From positions 5,061,501 to 5,125,500 of the forward strand of contig NZ_CP108514.1 in the NCBI RefSeq assembly GCF_035989305.1: a stretch of DNA of 64,000 bases. Reading direction: 5' to 3'. The position numbers and the translations under genes were made by a program. Of the stretch, positions 47,923 through 56,061 are shown piece by piece. Under the pieces are notes generated by a model. The model was not told the origin of the DNA. It saw only the letters and a program-made list of their open reading frames with translations, and made no database searches. Within the stretch, counting starts at the first letter, position 1; each line of letters opens with the position of its first letter. Source of the stretch: Streptomyces sp. NBC_01233 (GTDB taxonomy: Bacteria > Actinomycetota > Actinomycetes > Streptomycetales > Streptomycetaceae).

Positions 47923-49523
47923 CGGGCACCGCCTCGGGCGGCAGCGGGGGCGGCAGGGGCCGGGTTGCGGTCGCGCCATCCGGCCATGTGCTGGGCTACC
48001 TGGTGGTCGAGCTTGACCCCCCACACCCCGGCGTACCCGAGGCGCTCGCGGATGGTGGCCTCCTCGGCGGCCCGCTTCTCCTCCCAAACCCGCAGGCGCT
48101 CCTGTGCCGCTCCGTGAACCTCCCGGTCGGCCTCCCACCTGGCCAGAGTCTCCGCAGCGGCCTGAGCGGCAGCACGGGCCTCCTCTCGGCGTGCCTGGCA
48201 GTTCCGGCAAGATCCACCGTCGAGGAGTTCGCCGTCCTCGCAGCTCGGGTCCGGGCAGTCCTGGGCGAGGATCGCGGCGGCGAGCCAGGAGTTCCGGTTC
48301 TTGATCCGGTCGCAGCCCTCCGGCTCCTCCGCGCTGCGCCGGGGCGCCTCGCACCCGGAGGCCGTGCACCGCTCGCAGCCCCGGTAGTCGGCCGCGGCCC
48401 GGTCCTCGGCGTGCTCGCCGTACCAGCGGCGGTTAACCCGGGCGATGACCTGTTCCGGCGTACGGCGCGGGATGCCCGGTGCGCCGGTCAGCAGGTCGTT
48501 GATCGCCCGGTGCAGCCCGGGGAACAGGCGGGTTCCAGGCGCAGCAACGGCGGCGGGGATCGCTGCCCGGACCGCGTCGAACCCGGGTACCTCCTGCCGG
48601 GGGCGGGTCTTCACCGTCGGCGGTCGGGGCGACTGGGTGCGCTGGGTGGGGAGGGTGCTCGGTTCCGACGCGGCGCAGCCGCTCCCGGCCTCGTCGCTTT
48701 CCTCGCCCGCGCCGTCGCTCTCGCCCGCACGCGCACAACCACCTGCACTTTTGCCTACGGCGTCAGCCACGGCCTGAGCTGTTGAAGAGGGTTCTGGAGA
48801 GGTGGTTGTAGATAGGGCGTCATCCACGACGCCACTGGTCGCGTCGTCGGTGACGCCACAGGAAGCGTCATCGGTGACGCCACCCCCCTCGGATGATCCA
48901 CCCGTAGGGGTGACGTCGCCGGTGGAGTCACCCCCCTTGCGCGCCTTTCGCCGGCGAGCGCGTTCCTTGCGGCGGGCTTCCTCCCGCTTGGCCTGCTGCG
49001 CGGTGACCGTGGCCTCGTGCTTGGCCGACCAGCCAGTCAGGTCGAAGTCGGGGGCGTGCTCGGTGATCCACGCCTCGACGTCCAGGCCGGGGATGGTGGC
49101 CCCGTACCGGGCGACGAGCTGCGGCGGGGTGCCCACGGGCGGCGTGACGCCGTGGATCAGCCACGCGTCGTGGATCTCGTAGAGGTTGGCGTCGTTCTCG
49201 TCGGGCTTGCCCTCCACCTTCCTGCGGTGGACGGTCACCAGCCCGATCTCGTTCTCCAGGTAGTCCGTTGCCCGGTCGACGGTCTGCTTCGAGCAGTCCA
49301 GGCACGAGGCCAGGGCCTCGCGGTACGGGTAGCCCTGGCCGGTGTCGCGAGAGCTGACGTCCGCGTAGCTCACCAGCAGGTCATAGAGCGGCTTGCCCTT
49401 CCCGGAGTTGAGCCCGGGGTCGGAGTCGCGGACCACGCACACGGCGAACATCCCGAACCGCAGACCGGAGGCGCCGGGGCGGCTCACGCTGGGGCGGTGG
49501 GTGTTCGAGGGCCGACGGTTCAT
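47919..49523 (-). CDS. putative replication initiator, winged helix plus Cys-rich C-terminus, 534 aa
   Basis: The N-terminal ~110 residues form a winged helix as in plasmid/phage initiators (DLLVSYADVSSRDTGQGYPYREALASCLDCSKQTVDRATDYL, split by helices). A basic coil (RREARRKERARRRKARKGG) and a long disordered region over three 8-residue repeats (GVTDDASC, GVTDDATS, GVVDDALS) follow. C-terminal cysteine clusters (CERCTASGC, CPDPSC, CRNC) come next. The repeats correspond to 24-bp DNA repeats that may be the origin. ATG 49523 overlaps a 27-codon leader. Driven by operator O10. Confidence 0.65.
   Translation of the reverse strand: MNRRPSNTHRPSVSRPGASGLRFGMFAVCVVRDSDPGLNSGKGKPLYDLLVSYADVSSRDTGQGYPYREALASCLDCSKQTVDRATDYLENEIGLVTVHRRKVEGKPDENDANLYEIHDAWLIHGVTPPVGTPPQLVARYGATIPGLDVEAWITEHAPDFDLTGWSAKHEATVTAQQAKREEARRKERARRRKARKGGDSTGDVTPTGGSSEGGGVTDDASCGVTDDATSGVVDDALSTTTSPEPSSTAQAVADAVGKSAGGCARAGESDGAGEESDEAGSGCAASEPSTLPTQRTQSPRPPTVKTRPRQEVPGFDAVRAAIPAAVAAPGTRLFPGLHRAINDLLTGAPGIPRRTPEQVIARVNRRWYGEHAEDRAAADYRGCERCTASGCEAPRRSAEEPEGCDRIKNRNSWLAAAILAQDCPDPSCEDGELLDGGSCRNCQARREEARAAAQAAAETLARWEADREVHGAAQERLRVWEEKRAAEEATIRERLGYAGVWGVKLDHQVAQHMAGWRDRNPAPAAPAAARGGAR
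48817..48888. repeat. three 24-bp repeats inside the initiator gene (candidate origin iterons)
   Basis: Units starting at 48817, 48841 and 48865 share GCGTC(A/G)TC, then GACGCCAC, and each contains a GCGTC/GACGC dyad. The preceding ~50 bp (48770-48816) are less GC-rich than the surroundings. Iterons inside the initiator gene recall the lambda O arrangement. Confidence 0.6.
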
Positions 49524-49603
49524 CGGGGCCCCCCGCAGGGGCCACGGACACCCAGCAGCGCGGGCGCGGTGCGCGCAACCCGGTTCACTGCTTCCTCGCT
49601 CAT
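49520..49603 (-). CDS. 27-aa leader peptide coupled to the initiator
   Basis: ATG 49603, AGAAGAGA upstream, ending TGA that overlaps the initiator ATG. First frame after operator O10. It may set initiator translation by coupling. Confidence 0.5.
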   Translation of the reverse strand: MSEEAVNRVARTAPALLGVRGPCGGPR

Positions 49604-49667
49604 GGTGTCTCTTCTCGGTCGTTGCTGGTCAACGGGGGGTTGCGATCACCCCACACGACACACAATG

Positions 49668-49699
49668 TTGCACGTACGTGTTGCATGGTCAAGTTGCAA
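49668..49699 (-). promoter_or_regulatory. TTGCAA promoter/operator O10 (replication operon)
   Basis: Hexamers at 49668 (TTGCAC), 49681 (TTGCAT) and 49694 (TTGCAA), 13 bp apart. TTGACC, 17-bp spacer, AACATT. 65 bp before the leader ATG. Places replication under the same control as the early genes. Confidence 0.82.
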
Positions 49700-49711
49700 C
49701 ACTGGGATGGA

Positions 49712-49936
49712 CTACGGGCCGGGGGCAAGCCACCCGAGGAGTTCGTCATCACTCCCGTGCTCGAACGCCTGCCGGAAGTCCGCGCAGTGCCCGGCCTCCT
49801 CGGCCAGGCAGGCATCCGAGTAGCAGGAGGTGCACAGCAGCCGAGGCAACCCGTCCCGTACGGACCGGTGGGTGCTCAACGCCCGCCGGTGCCCGCAATG
49901 ACCGCACCTGCCGACCGGCGGAACCGTCCCGCTCAC
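49712..49936 (-). CDS. small zinc-ribbon protein, 74 aa
   Basis: GTG 49936. CGHCGHRRALSTH, then LLCTSCYSDAC, form a treble-clef-like ribbon. Last gene of the operon from 58 kb, ending 13 bp before O10. Unknown. Confidence 0.62.
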   Translation of the reverse strand: MSGTVPPVGRCGHCGHRRALSTHRSVRDGLPRLLCTSCYSDACLAEEAGHCADFRQAFEHGSDDELLGWLAPGP

Positions 49937-50403
49937 CGGCCGGACCCCGGCGTGATGCGGAGCTGCTGCCGGCGCCGCTCGTCCTCCAGCGCACCCCACC
50001 GGCGGTCCAGGGTCCGCCGCTGCTTGTCCGTCAGCCGCACGGCCCTGGACACCACGCCCACGACGCGCGCCTCCGGCACGCTCCAGGTCGGGAAGAAGTC
50101 TTCGGTGGACGGCTCCAGCTCCCCCACCGGCTCCACCGTGTAGAGGTCACCGAGCCAGTACCGCGACGCGTAGAACCGGGCGTACTCACGGTCCGACGTC
50201 ACGTAGATGCGCTCCGGGCGCCCGGTCGGCGGATCGATCACGCCGACCCCGGGCACCTCGTAGGACTCCCCGGCCGCGCGGGCGACGCAGATCGGGCAGC
50301 CGTCGAGCACCTTCGGCGGGTGCGGGACAAGGAGGTCGCCAGGGTTGAGCCCAGAGGCCCCGCCGTGGAACAGGCGGGGCAAGACGGGCGGGGTGCTGCT
50401 CAT
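49933..50403 (-). CDS. ADP-ribosyltransferase-like (Arr-type) protein, 156 aa
   Basis: It begins LPRLFHGGASGLNPGDLLVPHPP, then has ERIYVTSDREYARFYASRYWLGDLYTVEP and acidic EPSTEDFF. The order H..G, GDLL, (V/I)Y.T...A..YA and YxVEP is reminiscent of Arr/rifampin-type ADP-ribosyltransferases. Extra cysteines (CPICVARA) are unusual. Catalytic activity is inferred. A host-takeover role would fit. Confidence 0.5.
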   Translation of the reverse strand: MSSTPPVLPRLFHGGASGLNPGDLLVPHPPKVLDGCPICVARAAGESYEVPGVGVIDPPTGRPERIYVTSDREYARFYASRYWLGDLYTVEPVGELEPSTEDFFPTWSVPEARVVGVVSRAVRLTDKQRRTLDRRWGALEDERRRQQLRITPGSGR

Positions 50404-50462
50404 GTGGAGGGCTCCGTGCAGGGTGGGGGCCCGGGGCTGGCAGGCCCCGGGCAGGGGAGAGG

Positions 50463-50789
50463 TCAGTCGTCGCAGATGTCGAAGTCGTCGCCGTGGCGGT
50501 GCGCCGGCCGCTTGCTCACGGACGCCGACGGCGCGGGGGCCGCCCCGGTCCGCGGCCGGTCCTCGACGCGCGGCCGGGACGGCTCGGTCTTCCTGGTCGT
50601 CGTGCCGCTGGTCTTCGTGGCGGCCGGGGCCGCGGCGAGGGCGAACCAGTCGCACGGCCCGCCCTCGCCGTCCCCGTCGCCCCCGACGCGGATGCAACCG
50701 CCGAGGAGCGCCAGGAGCAGCCCGACGAAGGCGGCCACGATCAGCGCGCCCGCCACGGCGTGGAAGATCCGGTCCCGCTCCGGGTTCAC
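50463..50789 (-). CDS. membrane/lipoprotein-like protein, 108 aa
   Basis: GTG 50789. One N-terminal membrane helix (ALIVAAFVGLLLALLGGC) ending in a lipobox-like LLGGC, then a disordered Thr/Pro/Lys tail. Unknown. Confidence 0.58.
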   Translation of the reverse strand: MNPERDRIFHAVAGALIVAAFVGLLLALLGGCIRVGGDGDGEGGPCDWFALAAAPAATKTSGTTTRKTEPSRPRVEDRPRTGAAPAPSASVSKRPAHRHGDDFDICDD

Positions 50790-51019
50790 CGGGAGCCGCC
50801 GGAGCGCGAGCCACCACGGCCGCGCAGCTTGACCTCGGCCTCCAGCAGCAGCTTTCGCGCGGTGCCGTACGACAGGTCCGCGCTCTCGGCCACGGCCCGG
50901 ATCGAGGCCCCGGCGACGTACCCCTCCGCGAGGGCCTGCCGTACCTTGGCCCGCTTGTCGCCCTTCAAGCGCTTGCGGTACCTCGTCGTCAGCCGGGGGG
51001 CGGGTGTGGCGGTGCTCAT
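50786..51019 (-). CDS. small HTH DNA-binding protein, 77 aa
   Basis: A basic N-terminus, then a helix-turn-helix (SIRAVAESADLSYGTARKLL) and an Arg/Gly tail. A typical small phage transcription regulator. Target unknown. Confidence 0.68.
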   Translation of the reverse strand: MSTATPAPRLTTRYRKRLKGDKRAKVRQALAEGYVAGASIRAVAESADLSYGTARKLLLEAEVKLRGRGGSRSGGSR

Positions 51020-51036
51020 GGGTCAGGTCCCTTCGG

Positions 51037-51267
51037 TCAGTTCAGTCGTTCGTTCTCGTACGCGGCGGCCTGCTCCGCGATCTGCTCGGCGATCGCTGCC
51101 TCCGCGCACGTCTTGTGCGCGGCCTTCCTCGACCCGTCGCGGAGGTTGGTCAGGCCGCCGCAGTACCGGCACGGCCGTGCCTGCTGTGCCCAGTGCCGGG
51201 AGTCCGTCCAGTCCAGGAACCCGGTCGGCGGCGGGTCAGGCCGCTGCCGTCGCCGGCGCCCGGCCAT
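51037..51267 (-). CDS. small basic zinc-knuckle protein, 76 aa
   Basis: ATG 51267, overlapping the WhiB-like gene by 32 bases. A basic start (RRRRQRP), then CRYCGGL and a helical tail. Unknown. Confidence 0.58.
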   Translation of the reverse strand: MAGRRRRQRPDPPPTGFLDWTDSRHWAQQARPCRYCGGLTNLRDGSRKAAHKTCAEAAIAEQIAEQAAAYENERLN

Positions 51268-51583
51268 CGGCCGTCTCCTCGTCGCCGGCCTCGGTCTCCG
51301 CCTCCCGGCTCAGCAGGCGAAGGCGGTCGTCCTCGTCGAGCCCGCCCCACACCCCGAACCGCTCGTCGCGGTCGAGCGCGTCGACCAGGCAGGGGTGGAC
51401 GACAGGGCAGGACCGGCAGATCTCCTTGGCCGCGGCCGTCTGCTCCAGGACCTCGGTCTCCTCGCCCTCCGGGAAGAACAGGGCCGGATCCTCATGACGG
51501 CAGGCGGCGTTCCGGTCCCAGTGCGCCGGGCGGGGGGTGGAGTTGTGGCGGGTGTCGGGCCAGTAGCGACCGGGACGGGGCAT
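51236..51583 (-). CDS. WhiB-family iron-sulfur regulator
   Basis: 115 residues with the four WhiB cysteines (Cys28, then CRSC at 56/59, and Cys65), the GVWGG turn at about 77-81 and a charged C-terminus. Wbl proteins bind a 4Fe-4S cluster and the primary sigma factor. Phage copies can interfere with host Wbl function, as known for mycobacteriophage TM4. Actinobacterial restriction of this family supports the host assignment. Confidence 0.88.
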   Translation of the reverse strand: MPRPGRYWPDTRHNSTPRPAHWDRNAACRHEDPALFFPEGEETEVLEQTAAAKEICRSCPVVHPCLVDALDRDERFGVWGGLDEDDRLRLLSREAETEAGDEETADGRAPATAAA

Positions 51584-51909
51584 CAGCGCGCTCCTTTCTC
51601 CTCGTGTCCGGGGGCGCCCGGACAGGTGTCCTCGGACACGTCAGGACACGTGTCCTCGCAGGTCAGGTCATTGGTCGCGGACCGCTCCGGGCCGGTGTCC
51701 GCGAGGAGGCGGACAACCGCGCGGACACCTGTCCGCAGGACTGTCCGCCACGGTGTCCCCCCGCCCCGGTGACGGCCGGTCGGGCGCAGCCGCCACCAGG
51801 AGGCGACCGCGCCCACGGCCGTGAGCACCGGCCCCCACACCGGCGCCGAGGACGCGACGTCATCCGCCACGTCCACGGCGCACAGCAGGAGTTCAAGGGC
51901 GTCCATCAC
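51583..51909 (-). CDS. unknown protein, 108 aa, overlying TGTCCG repeats
   Basis: GTG 51909 (or ATG 51906). A hydrophobic N-terminal half (VWGPVLTAVGAVASWW), then a tail rich in Asp/Thr/Cys from the repeat DNA (CEDTCPDVSEDTCPGAP). Unknown. Confidence 0.52.
   Translation of the reverse strand: MMDALELLLCAVDVADDVASSAPVWGPVLTAVGAVASWWRLRPTGRHRGGGTPWRTVLRTGVRAVVRLLADTGPERSATNDLTCEDTCPDVSEDTCPGAPGHEEKGAR
51605..51752. repeat. TGTCCG/CGGACA cluster in the 108-aa gene
   Basis: About eight copies in both orientations within 150 bp, plus GGACACGTGTCC-like dyads. Same motif family as at 20.3 and 43.4 kb. Confidence 0.65.
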
Positions 51910-52540
51910 TCAGCCCGGCCTCGTCGCGCCACCGGGTCACCGTCCGGTCCGTCGTCCCGATCCGCTCCGCGATGACCTCCGCGCCGATCCCGGCCTGGGT
52001 CATCACCACCACGGCGTACCGCTGCTCCTGCTCGGTCAGCTCCGGCAGCGGGTAGTCCCCGGCCTTGACCCGCTCGACGGCCACCAGGTCCACGCCCCGG
52101 TGCCACGTCGCCCAGGCCGGCGGAACGAACTGGGCCCGCTGCTCGGCCTTGACCCTGGCGTCACGGATGACGCGGTCCTCCAGGTGGCCACCGGCCACAC
52201 AGCGGGGGTAGCCGCACCGGGGACGTGCCTGCCCTTCCGCCTCCCGCCCGTGGTGGACCCGGAACGCGTACCGGTAGGCCGTCTCCCCTGCCGTCCCGAC
52301 CCGCAGGAGCGGCGTCCCGTGCTCGTTCAGCGGCCCGGTCCACTCCACGTGACCGTCCTCGACGGCCACCGTCCGCGCCAGGAACGCGTCCTCCCACGAC
52401 AAACACGGGCTCTGGCGGACAGGCCGGGGCAAGGGGCGGCCCGGGACCGGGCACCTCCGCCACGGCCTCTCCAGGGCCACACACGACCCGGACGCACCGA
52501 CCGCGTCCAGGGCCTCCGCGATCTCCTCGACCGTGATCAC
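51893..52540 (-). CDS. HNH-like protein with C-terminal HTH, 215 aa
   Basis: GTG 52540. The central part (HVEWTGPLNEHGTPLLRVG, YRYAFRVHHGREAEGQ, RCGYPRCVAGGHLED) follows the layout of phage HNH endonucleases of the GxxH-CxxPxCVNPxHL type, but the first catalytic histidine region is degenerate. The C-terminal ~55 residues are an HTH (VIAERIGTTDRTVTRWRDEAG). Possibly a DNA-binding remnant rather than an active nuclease. Confidence 0.55.
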   Translation of the reverse strand: MITVEEIAEALDAVGASGSCVALERPWRRCPVPGRPLPRPVRQSPCLSWEDAFLARTVAVEDGHVEWTGPLNEHGTPLLRVGTAGETAYRYAFRVHHGREAEGQARPRCGYPRCVAGGHLEDRVIRDARVKAEQRAQFVPPAWATWHRGVDLVAVERVKAGDYPLPELTEQEQRYAVVVMTQAGIGAEVIAERIGTTDRTVTRWRDEAGLSDGRP

Positions 52541-53163
52541 CCGGACACCTCCGGGGAACCGACGCGCCACAGGCGGATGAGGCACCCCGGGGAGTCCATG
52601 ACGTCCGGGTCCTGGCCGTGGTCGCTCGTGTACCACTTCCCGACCCGCCCGTACTCCACGACCAGGGCGTCGTCCTGGTAGACCCCGGCGGTCTTGAGCG
52701 CGTCGGACGTCGACCGGACCAGCTTGTCCAGGTCCGGGGTGACGTCCGGGCGCGGCGGCGCCGAGGGGCGCACGAGGCCGGCGTTCCGGCCGGTGCCCAT
52801 GTGCCCCTTCGGCCGGTCGAAGCAGAACACCATGTCGGCGCGCAGCGGCCCGGTCAGCTTGTGGAACCCGCGCCGCTTCGCACGGGCCTGGACCGCGTAC
52901 GTCGTCACGCTGTCCCGCCACGGCTTCACGGCCGCCGACGACTCGATCATCCGGCCGCGCCCGACGTGCTTCTTACTGCCCTGGGGGGCGGGCAGTCCTC
53001 GGACGACCACCTCGAACACGGGCTTCGGCGGGATCACCAGCGCGGGCGCCGGGGCCACGGCCGGCGCCTCCGGCTCCTCGTCGGCCGGGAGGTCGAGCAC
53101 CGCGACGGGACCGGCCGGGACCGGCGTGCCGGTGAGGTCGAAGAGGGGAACGGTCTCGATCAC
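52537..53163 (-). CDS. RusA-family Holliday junction resolvase
   Basis: 208 residues. After a ~45-residue extension: VVRGLPAPQGSKKHVGRGR, KPWRDSV, then RPDVTPDLDKLVRSTSDALK and VYQDDALVVEY, which carry the catalytic aspartates of RusA. Resolves recombination or replication intermediates before packaging. Works with RecT and the exonuclease downstream of the integrase region. Confidence 0.85.
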   Translation of the reverse strand: MIETVPLFDLTGTPVPAGPVAVLDLPADEEPEAPAVAPAPALVIPPKPVFEVVVRGLPAPQGSKKHVGRGRMIESSAAVKPWRDSVTTYAVQARAKRRGFHKLTGPLRADMVFCFDRPKGHMGTGRNAGLVRPSAPPRPDVTPDLDKLVRSTSDALKTAGVYQDDALVVEYGRVGKWYTSDHGQDPDVMDSPGCLIRLWRVGSPEVSG

Positions 53164-54020
53164 GTCGGCTCGCCTCCGGACGGGGCGCCGTCCACGCGCC
53201 CCGTCTCCTGGACGGGCAGGAACGGCGGGGCCTGGTCCGCGACGCGCACGAACGTGAGGGTCTGTTCCACGACCGGCGGGGCCTGGTCCTCGACCACGGC
53301 GGCCGGCGCCTCCGGCTCGACGGCCGGGGCCTCCTCGACCGGACCGGCCGGGTCCATCCACCCGTCCGGGAGCGGCGGGGCCACCGTCGCCCGGGTCAGG
53401 ACCAGGTCGTCCGCCTCGACCGCGCGGCAGTTGGCGTCCGCCTCCAGGAACTTCCCGGTCAGCTCGGACGGCTGGAGCTTGGTCTCCGCGACGAGTTGGT
53501 CCAGGAGCACGGTCACCCCGGTCTCCAGGTGCCAGCCGACGACGACGACCTGAGCGGTCCGGGTGACGACGTCGACGGACAGCACCTCGACCGGCGTACG
53601 GAACCGGGCCTCCCCCCGCGCCTCCAGGTACCGGGCGCCGAGGTGGGTGAGCACCGGCCGGGACTCCTGGAACAGCACGTACCGGCGGGCGGTCAGGTGC
53701 TGGATCTGCTCGGCCATCTGCTGGGTGGCCTCGCCGGCCGCGACCGCGCGCAGCGCCGCCTCGACGTCCACCGGGATCGGCTGGACGGTGGCCTGCATGG
53801 TCACCCGGTAACGGGCCGCCCTCCAGGCCGCCGTGCCCCGCGTCACCTCCGCCGAACACGGGCAGTCCGCCACGATGCCCCGGACGTCCTCCCGGGTGTG
53901 CCCCCGGCACTCCTGGAGCGAGGTCCGCCCCTTCGCGCACAAGTCGGCAGAGCAGCAAGGGCAGTCGGGGCACTCGCGCTGTGCGGGCCTCACGTACTCC
54001 GGACCAAAGGTCTCGGTCAT
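53160..54020 (-). CDS. unknown protein, 286 aa, Cys-rich N-terminus
   Basis: The N-terminus has dense cysteines (CPDCPCCSADLCAKG, CRGH, DCPC), then a helical part and a beta domain (VLSVDVVTRTAQVVVVGWHLETG), then a Pro/Glu-rich tail. Between RusA and a DnaQ-like gene. Role in recombination possible. Not recognised. Confidence 0.6.
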   Translation of the reverse strand: MTETFGPEYVRPAQRECPDCPCCSADLCAKGRTSLQECRGHTREDVRGIVADCPCSAEVTRGTAAWRAARYRVTMQATVQPIPVDVEAALRAVAAGEATQQMAEQIQHLTARRYVLFQESRPVLTHLGARYLEARGEARFRTPVEVLSVDVVTRTAQVVVVGWHLETGVTVLLDQLVAETKLQPSELTGKFLEADANCRAVEADDLVLTRATVAPPLPDGWMDPAGPVEEAPAVEPEAPAAVVEDQAPPVVEQTLTFVRVADQAPPFLPVQETGRVDGAPSGGEPT

Positions 54021-54259
54021 GATCGTTCAACTCCTGGGGTCGTTGTGTGCCCGCAGCTCCAGCAGTCCCGGGAACCGTCCGCGTGGATCGCGTGGGGACG
54101 GCGCCGCTGCTCGGCGGGGCAGGGGAAGAAGTCGCAGGCGTCGGCCTGGGCGAGGAGGTAGTCCCCCAGCTCGGCCGTCAGGGCGAGCGGGCCGGGCCGG
54201 TGCGCGGGCTCCTGCGGGCCGTGGACGAGGTGCCGCCACCAGCGGCCCAGCGCGCTCAC
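54017..54259 (-). CDS. small protein, 80 aa, zinc-binding motif
   Basis: GTG 54259, overlapping both neighbours. Contains CDFFPCPAEQRRRPHAI and CWSCGHTTTPG, a pattern common in actinobacterial phage small proteins. Unknown. Confidence 0.6.
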   Translation of the reverse strand: MSALGRWWRHLVHGPQEPAHRPGPLALTAELGDYLLAQADACDFFPCPAEQRRRPHAIHADGSRDCWSCGHTTTPGVERS

Positions 54260-54975
54260 GCCGCGCTCCAGAAGGGGATGAGCGGCCACTCCAGGCGCAC
54301 CCCGAGGGCCCACTCCTCCTTGCCTTCGGTCCGGGCGAAGTAGTCCCGCAGGCCCTCGGCCTGCTCGCGCGCCCACTCCACCTGTGCGGCGTGGAGGTCG
54401 CCCAAGGGCGTCCGCTCGATCCAGCGGTACCGGTTGGCGATCTTCCACACCACGGCGCACGCGGCGGTCGCGTCGGCGTCGCTGGTGTGCGCGTTGTCGA
54501 GCTGGACCACGTAGTGACGGCACAGGTCCGTCAGGGTCCGCCCGCCCTTGCGGTACCGGTCCACCCGCTTGTCCAGGACGCGCGGGTCCAGGACGTGAGG
54601 GGTTACCCGCTCCGTCAGCGGGCGCACGCCGTAGCGGCGCGCCTCGCGGTCGAGCATGGTCAGGTCGAACTGCGCGTTCATGGCGACGACCGGCTGACCG
54701 GCCGCGACCGCCAGGGCGAGCGCCGTGGTGACCTCCTCGACCACGGACGCGGCCGGACGCCCGTACGCGCGGGCGTGCTCGGTCGTCACGCCGTGGACCC
54801 CGGTTGCCTCCTCCGGGATCTCCACCCCGGGGTCAGCCAGCCACGAACTGCCCTCGTTGGGCGCCCCGCCGCCGTAGCGGACGACGGACGCCGTGACGAT
54901 CCGGTCCTCCTCGGGGTCTACGCCCGTGCTCTCGATGTCGAAGCCACACAGCGGCTTCCGGTGCCAACTGGTCAT
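54256..54975 (-). CDS. DnaQ-like 3'-5' exonuclease
   Basis: 239 residues. DEDDh motifs: GFDIESTGVD (Asp13, Glu15), NAQFDLTML and HTSDADATAAC. The fold is that of a proofreading or nucleotide-trimming exonuclease acting with phage recombination or replication. A 3' extension ends WPLIPFWSAA. A hairpin lies in the 85-bp gap to recT. Confidence 0.88.
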   Translation of the reverse strand: MTSWHRKPLCGFDIESTGVDPEEDRIVTASVVRYGGGAPNEGSSWLADPGVEIPEEATGVHGVTTEHARAYGRPAASVVEEVTTALALAVAAGQPVVAMNAQFDLTMLDREARRYGVRPLTERVTPHVLDPRVLDKRVDRYRKGGRTLTDLCRHYVVQLDNAHTSDADATAACAVVWKIANRYRWIERTPLGDLHAAQVEWAREQAEGLRDYFARTEGKEEWALGVRLEWPLIPFWSAA

Positions 54976-55060
54976 GCGGTACTCCGGGTTCAGGAGGGGA
55001 GGGGGCGAGGCCGCCGCCCCGGCGGCCCACGAGGGGACCGCCGGGGCGACGACCGGTCAC

Positions 55061-56059
55061 TCAGCGGCGACGGCCGCCCCGCTGCTTCTTGGGCTTGGAC
55101 CGCCCGCGCTTCTTGGCCTTGACCGGCAGGGCCACAGACCCGGGCCGGGCCGGGTCCTGGGTGGCCTCGGCCGCGCGGTGCGCCCGCTCGGCGTCCGCGA
55201 CGAGGGCCGCGTCCTCCGGGTCCGGGGCCAGGGTGATCTGGACCTGACCGGCCTCGCCGGCGTCCTCGACGTCACCCAGCGCGCGCAGCGCGGCCGAGGT
55301 CGGCACGTACTTCTCCAGGCGCCGGATCGCGGACTTGATCCACATGTCCAGGAAGTGGGTGTGCCAGAAGGAATCCCGGGCGCCGGACTCCTCCGCGCGC
55401 CGGTATGCCTCGCTGTACTCGTCGCGGATCTCCTCGGCGTCCTCCCGGTTCAGGAGGACCACGTGGGACCGGCCGCCACCCTTCATCCGGGCGAAGGCGT
55501 ACGCGAGGATCGCGGCCCCGCGCTGCTCGCGCGGCAGGTCCGGCCGCGCCTTGTGCGTGAAGTCCAGCGGGTACGGTGCGGACGGCTCGGAGGCCCACTC
55601 CTCGTTAGCGTGGATCACGCCCACGTGGACCGACTCCACCCGGCCGGACCGGTGCATCAGGTCGATGTAACCCCGGTACGTCGGGATGAACGTCGCCTGT
55701 GCCCCGTCGGCCCGGATCACGGACAGCTTGCCGTCCGGCGCCAGGCCGAAGCGGGCGGCCGTCAGGACGGCCTGGAGCTTGCTCGCCGGTGAGCACCGCT
55801 TGAGCGTCGGCAGCGCGGCCCGGACGGCGGCGAAGAACGCGCCCGGCTCCACGTGCTCGGGCAGGGCCTCGGTGACGTGCTCCTCGTACCGGCGCAGCCA
55901 CGACATCTCGCCCTCGGAGGTGTCCGGCTCGTCGTGCCCGGCCGCGGCCTCCTCGACGCCGTCCGGCGTCCGCTCGTGCTGGTCCTCCAGCGCGGGGCCG
56001 GCCTTCCCGGCGGTCCGCTCGGCGGCAGCCCTTACGCGGTCCTTGAGACTGGTCGTCAT
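55061..56059 (-). CDS. recT: RecT-family single-strand annealing protein
   Basis: 332 residues from ATG 56059 (GAAGGAG upstream). RecT core: FFAAVRAALPTLKRCSPASKL, GLAPDGKLSVI, ATFIPTYRGYIDLMHRSG, KARPDL, FWHTHFLDMWIKSAIRRL. The C-terminal tail is Lys/Arg-rich. Pairs with the YqaJ-like exonuclease just upstream, as in RecE/RecT-type phage systems. Confidence 0.88.
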   Translation of the reverse strand: MTTSLKDRVRAAAERTAGKAGPALEDQHERTPDGVEEAAAGHDEPDTSEGEMSWLRRYEEHVTEALPEHVEPGAFFAAVRAALPTLKRCSPASKLQAVLTAARFGLAPDGKLSVIRADGAQATFIPTYRGYIDLMHRSGRVESVHVGVIHANEEWASEPSAPYPLDFTHKARPDLPREQRGAAILAYAFARMKGGGRSHVVLLNREDAEEIRDEYSEAYRRAEESGARDSFWHTHFLDMWIKSAIRRLEKYVPTSAALRALGDVEDAGEAGQVQITLAPDPEDAALVADAERAHRAAEATQDPARPGSVALPVKAKKRGRSKPKKQRGGRRR

Positions 56060-56061
56060 GG

